Of a stretch of DNA of 22,862 nt, positions 7,987-15,081 are shown one piece after another. The translations under genes and the position numbers were made by a program. Source of the stretch: a virus. The DNA lies in IMG/VR virus record IMGVR_UViG_3300021185_000724, positions 1 through 22,862 of that record; one strand, written 5' to 3'. Each line of letters starts with the position of its first letter. The first letter of the stretch is position 1. The notes under the pieces were generated by a model. The model was not told where the DNA came from, ran no database searches, and worked only from the letters and a program-made list of their open reading frames with translations.

Positions 7987-9080
7987 GTAGTATGTCATTT
8001 GTGCCGATTGACTACCCTCGTGAGGTGCTTGAACTATCAAGTAGCGGCGATAAGGGCTGGCGGCGAATGGTAAAAAACGCTGATGAATTAGAATCATACT
8101 GGCGTGGTAAGAACGGTAGCGGTAATGTATATTTTACAGCCTACGGTTATACTGAAACACAAGCCCCTAAGCACCATCGTGTTGACTACAACACCCCACT
8201 GATACATCACTTCGTGATGGACTTTGATTGTAAGGACTTCAACAACAGGGGTGCTGATGTAGCGTTTGAGAAACCTCAAGAAGAGGTTCAGCGGTTACAT
8301 CAATTCCTCATGAAAGAAAATACATTGCACTATGTATGGTTTAGCGGAGGTGGGTACCATGTATGGATTCCGCTTTCCGAATCTCTTGTACCACAAAACG
8401 GGGGCGAGGTATCACGCATCAAAACATCGGGGCGTGTATTGATTAAACAATGGGAAAAAGAAATAGGCTCATTGGATTGCAATGACCCCACCGTAATGTT
8501 TGACACCAGCGGAATGATACGCATACCTAATTCATACAACGCCAAGCGTGGTGCTTGGTCTGTCCCACTTACAAGCCATCAACTGATGACACTATCGCAC
8601 GATGATTTGATGGACAAGGGGATGGAATCGCACCGTGGATATATCCCGCTTGGCGAAAATAAATTACTCATGAAAATAGTTGAAAATAAGTTTTCGGAGA
8701 ATTTTGACTTGAAGCCCGTTGAGTTACCTACGGTAGCATTAAATGACATTCACATTCTTCCGTGTTTGTCCCAAGCGGCGATGGGCGGGGGTAACCCTCC
8801 CCACCGTGCGAGATACCATTTTGCCTCTTACTTGGCTGATAGGTTTCGCATGTTCTTTCCTGCTTGGAGAGTACCAAACGAAGAGAAAGAAAAACATGTA
8901 CAAAACATTGTGAGTATTTGTGAACAACAGGAATGGGTTGATTACCGCTACGAGAAAACGGAGGAACAAGTTAGAAGCATCGTGATGACTGGATACTCAC
9001 ACGCTACATGTTCTACACTTTACACCGAAGGATTCTGTATGGGTAAATGCAAGTATTACGATGGAACAGGGGTGAATTAA
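7983..9080 (+). CDS. Archaeo-eukaryotic primase: PriS catalytic domain fused to PriL-type Fe-S domain
   Basis: This is a 365-aa single-chain primase. The first part is an AEP catalytic domain: metal-binding DFD at D80 and D82 (HFVMDFDC), the nucleotide-binding SGGGYHVW motif with H126, and the third motif FDTSGMIRIPNS with D174 and R180. The second part, about residues 250-362, resembles the C-terminal domain of the archaeal/eukaryotic large subunit PriL: ILPCLSQA, then HRARYHFASYLADRF, then GYSHATCSTLYTEGFCMGKC. It supplies four cysteines, C261, C343, C352 and C356, spaced for a 4Fe-4S cluster. This cluster domain normally positions the initiating nucleotide. The GTG start at 7983 makes a GTGA overlap with the upstream stop; an ATG at 7992 is the alternative. 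It should make primers for PolB. A PrimPol activity is also possible. Confidence 0.88.
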   Translation: MSSMSFVPIDYPREVLELSSSGDKGWRRMVKNADELESYWRGKNGSGNVYFTAYGYTETQAPKHHRVDYNTPLIHHFVMDFDCKDFNNRGADVAFEKPQEEVQRLHQFLMKENTLHYVWFSGGGYHVWIPLSESLVPQNGGEVSRIKTSGRVLIKQWEKEIGSLDCNDPTVMFDTSGMIRIPNSYNAKRGAWSVPLTSHQLMTLSHDDLMDKGMESHRGYIPLGENKLLMKIVENKFSENFDLKPVELPTVALNDIHILPCLSQAAMGGGNPPHRARYHFASYLADRFRMFFPAWRVPNEEKEKHVQNIVSICEQQEWVDYRYEKTEEQVRSIVMTGYSHATCSTLYTEGFCMGKCKYYDGTGVN

Positions 9081-9081
9081 A

Positions 9082-9366
9082 ATGCCGAGAAAAAATGGAA
9101 GCCGACGAAACATACGCACAATAGAACGAATAGTAAAACTCATTGATGAAAGTGATGAGGGAGAATTATCAACACTACAAATCCATGACGGCTTCTTAGA
9201 GAAGTGGATAAATGGTACTCCCACAAAAGCACGCTTAGGTAATCTCCTTGCTAAATGTAGAGAATTTGAGCAAGCGGGTAGCGTGGTAATAGCAAGTGGA
9301 TACGCAGGTCAAAGATACCCTATTGCTGTATGGAGATTGAGAGATGAAGCCACAACTAATTATTGA
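9082..9366 (+). CDS. Small winged-helix-like protein (94 aa)
   Basis: The basic N-terminus (RKNGSRRNIRTIERI) leads into a helix. A helix-turn-helix-like stretch follows (STLQIHDGFLEKW, then TKARLGNLLAKCREFEQAG) and then a beta hairpin (SVVIASGYAGQRYPIAVWRL) that would form the wing. The layout matches small winged-helix DNA-binding proteins, but no exact family is recognised. It might regulate the viral operon or assist the adjacent nuclease, whose start lies inside its last 23 bases in another frame. A GGGGTGA ribosome site precedes the ATG at 9082, which comes one base after the primase stop. Confidence 0.6.
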   Translation: MPRKNGSRRNIRTIERIVKLIDESDEGELSTLQIHDGFLEKWINGTPTKARLGNLLAKCREFEQAGSVVIASGYAGQRYPIAVWRLRDEATTNY

Positions 9367-10042
9367 CAGTAACGAGCGAGGCTTGCTTTGTGAATCTATA
9401 GAACGCAAGGCACAGAAGGCAGGGCTGACTGTTGCTCGTCAAGTTCTCGTAGTAGGTGATTACTTACTTGGGGGTGCCTGTGTTGAGGCTAAGAGCATAG
9501 GTGACCTCTTTCAATCAAGCCACAGTGGACACTTGTGGCGACAGTTAGATAACATGGATGCTAACTTTGAGCGGTTCTTTTTAGTGGTACATGGTGACAT
9601 AGGAAAGTATGTTGCTATTGCTAAAAAGAATGGGCGAAGAAAGATTTCATACTCAAAGGTACAAAGCGAATTGCTTGGTACACTCGCACGCCTCATGTCC
9701 GATTTTGATTGTCAAGTATTCTATTGCAACAATGTAAGCGAGGCCGCATCATTCATTGTGAAACTTCACGGTAAGTTGCACAAGCCCGCCAGTAAACACG
9801 GAGCGCAGACAGTAAGGCGTGTAGCGTCTAATGACCTGCGCCTTGATATGATTATGACCGTGCCGGGTATAGGTCAAGAAACGGCTGAGAAATTATTAGA
9901 AAGATGTGGGAGCATAGAAGAAATGTGCTTCCCCGATTCAATCAAGCAAGTGAAGGGGCTTGGTGAAGTAAGAAGGAAGATGTTGGTAGATGTATTGACA
10001 AGTGAAGAGCCTGTGCGTCAAGAGCGCAGTGTTCGTCGTTAG
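9344..10042 (+). CDS. ERCC4-domain structure-specific nuclease with HhH domain (XPF/Hef/Mus81-like)
   Basis: This 232-aa nuclease has an ERCC4 domain at about residues 1-140 and a helix-hairpin-helix pair at about 163-225. The catalytic pieces are D8-x-x-E11-R12 (DSNERG), GDY at 38-40, and E48-A-K50 with D54, corresponding to the family's ERKxxxD but with Ala where Arg is usual. The HhH motifs are MTVPGIGQETAEKLLE and IKQVKGLGEVRRKML. Relatives cut flaps, forks and Holliday-type junctions, usually as dimers. There is no helicase domain, so the protein resembles short crenarchaeal XPF or viral forms. With the RecA-like and Cas4-like proteins it may resolve recombination intermediates. The ATG at 9344 overlaps the previous gene by 23 bases. 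Confidence 0.88.
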   Translation: MKPQLIIDSNERGLLCESIERKAQKAGLTVARQVLVVGDYLLGGACVEAKSIGDLFQSSHSGHLWRQLDNMDANFERFFLVVHGDIGKYVAIAKKNGRRKISYSKVQSELLGTLARLMSDFDCQVFYCNNVSEAASFIVKLHGKLHKPASKHGAQTVRRVASNDLRLDMIMTVPGIGQETAEKLLERCGSIEEMCFPDSIKQVKGLGEVRRKMLVDVLTSEEPVRQERSVRR

Positions 10043-10050
10043 TATATAAA
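10043..10050 (+). promoter_or_regulatory. Possible archaeal TATA box before the helicase-like gene
   Basis: TATATAAA begins one base after the TAG stop of the ERCC4 gene and lies about 28 bases before the ATG at 10078. An archaeal TATA box at this distance would place the transcript start very near the start codon. No purine-rich BRE is evident upstream. It is the clearest TATA-like octamer in a + strand gap, but evidence is by eye only. Confidence 0.35.
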
Positions 10051-10077
10051 CCAAGAAAGAGAAAGGAGATGAGTAAA

Positions 10078-11475
10078 ATGACACTAAAAGAATACCAAGC
10101 CGTTGAGAGATTTCCAATTTTGAAAGCCTACCTACATCACTTTTCACAAACATCAATGAAAAATGAAATGCCGGGTTTGCTATCATTCTTTTTCATTCAA
10201 GGTCAAACGACCTTACCATATGTTCGCCTACCTACTGGTGACACTCACCTTGACTTGCGAGTGCATGTCTTTTGGATTCAACCTTCCCGTACTGGAAAAT
10301 CCATTGCTTGGAATTTTATCAGCGATGTTATGAAAGAAGCGGAGATTCCGTTTGAGTTGTTTGCTTCGGGTACTGATGCAGGGTTGATTGGTTCTACAAA
10401 TGCTATTCTTGATGATGATAAAAAACCTACAGGTGAGTATGAAACCGTGGAGGGTTTACTCGCAGGTCGTAAAGCAATTAACTTTGATGAAGGTTCTATC
10501 TTACTCAATCCGGGCAAGCACGGGCAAGAAACTGTACTGTACTTACAGACCGCATGTAACCCAGTTGGAAGTGGAAACAATACACTGGTTAAACACATGA
10601 AGGGAAATAAGATTGAATGTCCTTCTCTCGTATCTCTATGGATTACCACTTACCCACCGAAGGGTGTCAAGGAGTATGTTCTAACAAAGGGTATCTTTCA
10701 GCGTGTCCTGCTGTACTATAGGCACTGGGATATGGAAGAGCGTCAAGAAGTGAGCAATCGTCGTCTTGGTACTTTCTTTGGCCGTGCTGAAAAGAATGAT
10801 ATTAGTAAGGATGAATTGTACCAATACTTCCGTGATACTGAGAAGCGCATTCGTGACCGCCTTCTTGACATGGCTGAAATCGGTTACACTTCATGGGACG
10901 AAAGTAGTAATGAAGAGAAGGAAGAGATTGTACAAGAACACATGTGGGATATGTTCACCCCTTCTAACGATTATCAAACGGCATTGTATCAAGCATCCGA
11001 TGAGATATACGACCTGTTGCGTAACATGAGTCCATCCATGTCCGAGATTGTAGCATCGTTTACTCCCGCCATTGAGAATTACTTGGGTATCTTTTCAGTT
11101 CACATGGCTATCCTTGATGAGAAGTGGGAAGTCAATGCGGAGCATGTTGACTTAGCACACGAGATTCTTATTGACCTGTTCCAAAACCTCATTGCTTGGC
11201 TTGAAGACTCGGTAGAGGTCGGAGGTAACAAGCAGAAAGAGGCTAAGGCACACGATGGTATGATTGCCGCCTATAACGAAGGTACACCATACGAAATTGA
11301 AGGCTTAGGTGATGGGTGGAGGCTACGCAGTATCTTCTTCACGACATACATGGACAAGAGTAAGGTGTCCAAGAGTACAGCAGAAAGGCATTTCAAGGAC
11401 TACGGTGGCTCACTGTTTAAGAGCAAGAAGAGCGGTGGCCGTGTCTTCATCCGAAAAATAGGTGATACAGAGTGA
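10078..11475 (+). CDS. P-loop ATPase, putative replicative helicase with C-terminal winged helix
   Basis: The 465-aa protein has a P-loop core with Walker A QPSRTGKS at residues 68-75, where the first Gly of GxxxxGKS is Gln, and Walker B AINFDE with D137 and E138. A later strand SLVSLWITT and the FQRV segment could supply sensor and arginine-finger functions. The C-terminus (about residues 410-460) has SKVSKSTAERHFKDYGG followed by a beta hairpin, which fits a DNA-binding winged helix. The position among primase and polymerase genes suggests the replicative helicase or initiator ATPase, perhaps a divergent AAA+/MCM-like or DUF3987-like form; the exact family cannot be fixed. The ATG at 10078 is chosen because GGAG at 10065-10068 lies 9 bases upstream, whereas it directly abuts the in-frame ATG at 10069. 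Confidence 0.65.
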   Translation: MTLKEYQAVERFPILKAYLHHFSQTSMKNEMPGLLSFFFIQGQTTLPYVRLPTGDTHLDLRVHVFWIQPSRTGKSIAWNFISDVMKEAEIPFELFASGTDAGLIGSTNAILDDDKKPTGEYETVEGLLAGRKAINFDEGSILLNPGKHGQETVLYLQTACNPVGSGNNTLVKHMKGNKIECPSLVSLWITTYPPKGVKEYVLTKGIFQRVLLYYRHWDMEERQEVSNRRLGTFFGRAEKNDISKDELYQYFRDTEKRIRDRLLDMAEIGYTSWDESSNEEKEEIVQEHMWDMFTPSNDYQTALYQASDEIYDLLRNMSPSMSEIVASFTPAIENYLGIFSVHMAILDEKWEVNAEHVDLAHEILIDLFQNLIAWLEDSVEVGGNKQKEAKAHDGMIAAYNEGTPYEIEGLGDGWRLRSIFFTTYMDKSKVSKSTAERHFKDYGGSLFKSKKSGGRVFIRKIGDTE

Positions 11476-12074
11476 GTGACATATTAGCGTTAGATATTGA
11501 GACTGCAAACTTTTCTCATGAAATAGGTGGGTGGAAGAACACTCACCTGTTTGAGCCATCAGTGGTGGCTACTTGGGATGGTGACAAGGGTACCATTTAC
11601 TGCAACAAATCCCTTAATCTTGATGATACTGTCAAAGCATTACACCCTCGTACATTGGGTGAGGACTTGTCCGACCATGTAGAAAAAGGTGGACAGGTAC
11701 TTGGGCACAACATAAAGGCATTTGACTTGCCTGTATTGCGTGATGCTTTAGACTGTTGGACAGCCAGTGACTTGATGAAGTCCGGCTCCGTAATTGATAC
11801 TCGCAACTTAGTTAGCAAGGCCGCATTGAGTGTTGGTAAAGTTGATACATCGCTTGGTATGCTTACCAAGCACACATTCAACACCAATAAGTTGATGAAC
11901 AGTGCCGATGCACCTGTGGCTTGGAGAGAAGGCCGGTATGATGAGGTGGCGAAGTATTGCTTAAGCGATGCTCAACTTACCTATGACTTGTATCAGTTTG
12001 GAAAAGCCGAAGGACACATCCTATCAAGAAGTCTTGATACGGGTGAAGTTGTAGAAATAGAAGTGGATTGGTGA
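11472..12074 (+). CDS. DEDDy-type 3'-5' exonuclease (DnaQ-like/RNase H fold)
   Basis: This 200-aa stand-alone exonuclease has all DEDDy residues visible: D8 and E10 in ALDIET, then N80 with D85 in GHNIKAFD, and Y162 with D166 in YCLSD. A conserved-looking VIDTRNL segment (D109) lies between. The layout matches the proofreading exonuclease domain of family A and B polymerases without a polymerase. It could proofread in trans, trim 3' ends in recombination, or degrade host DNA or RNA. It starts with GTG at 11472 in a GTGA overlap with the helicase-like gene. The PolB in this window has its own intact exonuclease domain, so this enzyme is a second one. Confidence 0.87.
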   Translation: MSDILALDIETANFSHEIGGWKNTHLFEPSVVATWDGDKGTIYCNKSLNLDDTVKALHPRTLGEDLSDHVEKGGQVLGHNIKAFDLPVLRDALDCWTASDLMKSGSVIDTRNLVSKAALSVGKVDTSLGMLTKHTFNTNKLMNSADAPVAWREGRYDEVAKYCLSDAQLTYDLYQFGKAEGHILSRSLDTGEVVEIEVDW

Positions 12075-12081
12075 AAATTAC

Positions 12082-13587
12082 ATGACAAAACAGGAGACAG
12101 GAAAACAGGAGAAAGCACAGATACATAACATCCGAGCGGCTAAGACGGTAGCAGAAACCGTCAAGAGTACGCTTGGGCCTATGGGTATGGACAAGATGAT
12201 GGTAGATGGTGGCGGTAATGTCATCGTCACCAATGATGGAGCAACCATCCTACGAGAGTTGGATGTATCTCACCCCGGTGGGAAGATGATTGCAGAAGTC
12301 GCTCGTACCCAAGAATCATTATGTTATGATGGAACAACAAGTACAGTCGTATTGGCTGGTCAATTACTCGGCAACAGCGAAATGTTGTTTGAGAAGGGAC
12401 TACACCCCAATGTGATTTGCCGTGGGTATCACGAGGCCGCACAGATGGCCGTGAAGCATCTCAAAGACGAAATAGCATACAGTAGTGATGAGCGTGATGC
12501 TCTCATTGGTGTAGCCAAGACAGCCATTACTGGTAAGACACTTGAGACTGCGTTAGATGCAGTGTCGGAATTGTGTGTTTCAGCAGTTGAAAAAGCGGGT
12601 AGTGCTGAGAATGTCAAAGTGGTTTCTTTCCCCGGTGGTTCGCTTGAGGATTCATACCTCTATGATGGTGTGATTGTCAATAAGGACTTCGTGCTTGAAG
12701 GAGAAGACTCATACTCACAAATGGTACTTATCAATACAGGGCTTGAAACTGAGAAGACCGAGGACAATGTACAGGTTCAACTTGATGCAAAGTCTTACCA
12801 GTCTTTCAAGGGTGCAAGCAAGGCTGACTTGGTAGCCAGTGCAAAGTACATCGTTAATGCTATGCCTAAAGGCGGTATTGCTTTTGTTCGTGATGGTGTA
12901 AGTGATATGGTATGTTCGTATCTCAAGAAGAACGGCATTATGGCGGTACGCCGTATGCCCGAATCATCCATGCGTGCGCTCAGTCGTATGTCGGGTATTG
13001 AGATTTCTCAAACACCGGAAGACATTGAGGGTGCGGCTGAGGTTTCAATTACTCGTGAAAGAAAAAACGAAGTTTGGTATCTTTTTGTTAATAGCGACAA
13101 TGAGAGTAACGAAGCAACCCTTGTACTGCGTGGTGCTACCTCACATACACTTGAGGAAGTGGAGCGAGGATTTGATGACGCACTGGGCGTAGTATCTCTT
13201 GTGATGAACAGCAAGCAGTATGTCGTGGGTGGAGGCAACGCCTATGTGCGTATGGCTACTCACCTGCGCCAACACGCCGCTTCGGTGGGTGGACGGGCAC
13301 AGATGGCTATTGAGGCGTTTGCTGATGCCTTAGAAGTGATTCCTGCTACCATTGCTGAGAATGCCGGTCACGACCCATTGGATACGATTCTCGCTATGCG
13401 ACACGATATTCTTCAAGGTAACCTTTCGGCTGGCCCCGATGTTACCGAGGGCGGTGTTAGGGACTTACTTGCTGATAGTGTGATTGAACCAGTAGAACTG
13501 GTGCGGCAAGCGGTCTTGAGTGCAGGTGAAGTCACCAATGCTATTCTACGCATTGACGACATTGTTGCTCGTCGCCCTACACAATGA
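12082..13587 (+). CDS. ths: Group II chaperonin (thermosome/CCT-like)
   Basis: This 501-aa ATP-driven folding subunit should form a double-ring chamber. Group II features are clear: the N-terminal equatorial part (IRAAKTVAETVKSTLGPMGMDKMM, VTNDGATILREL), the phosphate-binding DGTTS with D83, an apical domain of thermosome type without GroEL motifs (IAFVRDGVSDMV, then GIMAVRRM), the hydrolysis-associated Asp in ERGFDDAL (D366), the GGG turn (VVGGGNAYVRMA) and the end ILRIDDI. It is shorter than host thermosomes (about 540-550 aa), mainly at the ends. The normally Gly-initiated GDGTT motif has Tyr before the Asp. Genes of this kind are reported in magroviruses, where a role in capsid or replisome folding is assumed. 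The ATG at 12082 follows the exonuclease stop by 7 bases. Confidence 0.95.
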   Translation: MTKQETGKQEKAQIHNIRAAKTVAETVKSTLGPMGMDKMMVDGGGNVIVTNDGATILRELDVSHPGGKMIAEVARTQESLCYDGTTSTVVLAGQLLGNSEMLFEKGLHPNVICRGYHEAAQMAVKHLKDEIAYSSDERDALIGVAKTAITGKTLETALDAVSELCVSAVEKAGSAENVKVVSFPGGSLEDSYLYDGVIVNKDFVLEGEDSYSQMVLINTGLETEKTEDNVQVQLDAKSYQSFKGASKADLVASAKYIVNAMPKGGIAFVRDGVSDMVCSYLKKNGIMAVRRMPESSMRALSRMSGIEISQTPEDIEGAAEVSITRERKNEVWYLFVNSDNESNEATLVLRGATSHTLEEVERGFDDALGVVSLVMNSKQYVVGGGNAYVRMATHLRQHAASVGGRAQMAIEAFADALEVIPATIAENAGHDPLDTILAMRHDILQGNLSAGPDVTEGGVRDLLADSVIEPVELVRQAVLSAGEVTNAILRIDDIVARRPTQ

Positions 13588-13706
13588 GTGATTTGATGTT
13601 TATTTGTACGCTGTGTGATGAACCCTGTTCATATTTAATTGACGGTGATTTTTGCGAGGAATGTTGGAATGGGCAAACTAATGGACAGGTTAAGGCAAAA
13701 GTGTAA
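13584..13706 (+). CDS. Very small zinc-ribbon protein (40 aa)
   Basis: The start overlaps the chaperonin stop as ATGA. The 40-residue product contains CTLC, a further Cys five residues later within DEPC, and CEEC near the middle, enough to bind zinc as a compact ribbon. The length, coupling to the chaperonin and Cys spacing argue for a real gene, though none of these proves expression. Its last 38 bases overlap the next gene in another frame. Function unknown; nucleic-acid binding is plausible. Confidence 0.55.
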   Translation: MSDLMFICTLCDEPCSYLIDGDFCEECWNGQTNGQVKAKV

Positions 13707-13893
13707 GATGTGCGGGGCGCATGAAATCCCCCGCCGACTTACTGGACGCTTTGTTGACTATGACAGTGAGCGTGTGTACCTACTACATTGCCGTCAGTGC
13801 GGTTTGTTTTGGCTTGACCCTTCAATCAAGAAGTTGAAGCCGTACCGCTTGAAGAACATCTACCTCCATCCGTCTATGGATGAGGAAGAGTAA
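13669..13893 (+). CDS. Small zinc-ribbon protein (74 aa)
   Basis: The ATG at 13669 is chosen because GAGGA at 13656-13660 lies 8 bases upstream; the frame is also open back to a TTG at 13639. The protein has CKMC near residue 13 and CRQC about 33 residues later, forming a ribbon around a basic, aromatic core (RRLTGRFVDYDSERVYLLH). A basic stretch (KKLKPYRLK) and an acidic end (DEEE) follow. This is the last gene of the + strand block and ends at 13893, directly against the stop of the convergent gene. It may be a transcription-factor-like or DNA-binding accessory, which cannot be told from the sequence. Confidence 0.68.
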   Translation: MGKLMDRLRQKCKMCGAHEIPRRLTGRFVDYDSERVYLLHCRQCGLFWLDPSIKKLKPYRLKNIYLHPSMDEEE

Positions 13894-15081
13894 TCATTGC
13901 AACCGTACAAAGGTAGGGTCAGTAGCATGACTTACCGTACACACGAATCGTCCATAACCACCGTCAGCGTCAGCCGTATCCCCAATAGCCGATGTAGTAG
14001 AGTTGGTCAATGCGAAGGTACCAGTGTTTGAACCATGAGTGTTTTTTATTTCAATGATGTAGCCAGCAGGGAATGGGCCGCTGGTGGTGATGGCGAATGT
14101 ACCACCGGGTGTCAGTACGAGAATGTTAGCATCAGCCGATGTAATGTCAATGCTCGTGGCTGTGCTGGTCAGCACACGGTCAAACACAGAACGAGTAAAG
14201 CGAGCGGCGTGGGTGCCGCTGTAGTACAGTACATCTTTCGCACTATCGCCAGCAGTTGTGCTTGCTATTTGGGCACCAAAGGACTGCCATAATGCACCAA
14301 AGCGACTTGTGGAAAGGTTGCCTGTGTCTTGATTGTAGGCATCAAGTTCAGTGTGTAAATCAACAGGCGTTGTAGCCGCAACAGCCCCGCTGGTCACTGG
14401 TGATAGGTACAGTGGGGTAGGGCGCACGAACACTCTCTTGTCGTTGCTTTCACTGATTGACAACTTAAGGTCACCACCCGATGCAGAATACACTACACGA
14501 AGAACTGCAAGCACCACGCTTTGTTTCACATCAAGACTCGCTAAAGGAGTGCTGAGGAATGCCGAAGGTGTAGTGGGGTAGGTGTTGGACGATGTAGCCA
14601 CAGGTGTACCCATTTCCCATGTGATACATTCTTCCGCAGTATTGGTGCTTATATACACGACAATCAAGGCTTCTTGACCACTACTAAGTGCGCTATAGTT
14701 TGAAGTGCTGGTGTGACTACCTTGACGAGCATGATGACTACTTGTTTGCAACTCAACATCTTGGGATGAACCCGGCCCACCTGCGAACTTGTACAATACT
14801 CCATCAAGCACAGCGTGTCCACCTACAATGCGTACAGTGTAAGTATTGGTTACTTGCTCACAAACACCCGGTAGGTCTTCGGGATTATCACGAATGCTTG
14901 CCGTACCTGCTGTGTCTTCTTCCAACATGATACCGTTTCCATGCACACCCTCAAGCATGTTTGTAAGTGAAGGGCTGGTGATGTGTTCACCGTCTTCTAA
15001 ACTGTCTGTAAAGACCCCGCTACCAGTCATTGCTGATGCGTGGTTTGCCGCTGTATGTCCCGATAATGGATTTCCTGTCAT
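13894..15081 (-). CDS. Tail-fibre-like structural protein
   Basis: This 395-aa protein is rich in Ser, Thr, Ala and Gly with many short beta strands and no predicted membrane segment. A mid-N-terminal segment (VGGHAVLDGVLYKFAGGPGSS) and the following SALSSGQEALIVVYIST resemble repeats in viral tail or receptor-binding proteins. The final 100 residues look like a beta-sandwich tip (LVLTPGGTFAI, GYIIEIKNTHGSNTGTFAL, ending in FVRLQ). No exact family is recognised. It is the last gene of the late block in transcription order. The start at 15081 shares one base with the preceding stop (TAATG) and has a GAGGTGG ribosome site at 15086-15092. A role in the distal tail or host attachment is inferred from composition and position. 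Confidence 0.6.
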   Translation of the reverse strand: MTGNPLSGHTAANHASAMTGSGVFTDSLEDGEHITSPSLTNMLEGVHGNGIMLEEDTAGTASIRDNPEDLPGVCEQVTNTYTVRIVGGHAVLDGVLYKFAGGPGSSQDVELQTSSHHARQGSHTSTSNYSALSSGQEALIVVYISTNTAEECITWEMGTPVATSSNTYPTTPSAFLSTPLASLDVKQSVVLAVLRVVYSASGGDLKLSISESNDKRVFVRPTPLYLSPVTSGAVAATTPVDLHTELDAYNQDTGNLSTSRFGALWQSFGAQIASTTAGDSAKDVLYYSGTHAARFTRSVFDRVLTSTATSIDITSADANILVLTPGGTFAITTSGPFPAGYIIEIKNTHGSNTGTFALTNSTTSAIGDTADADGGYGRFVCTVSHATDPTFVRLQ

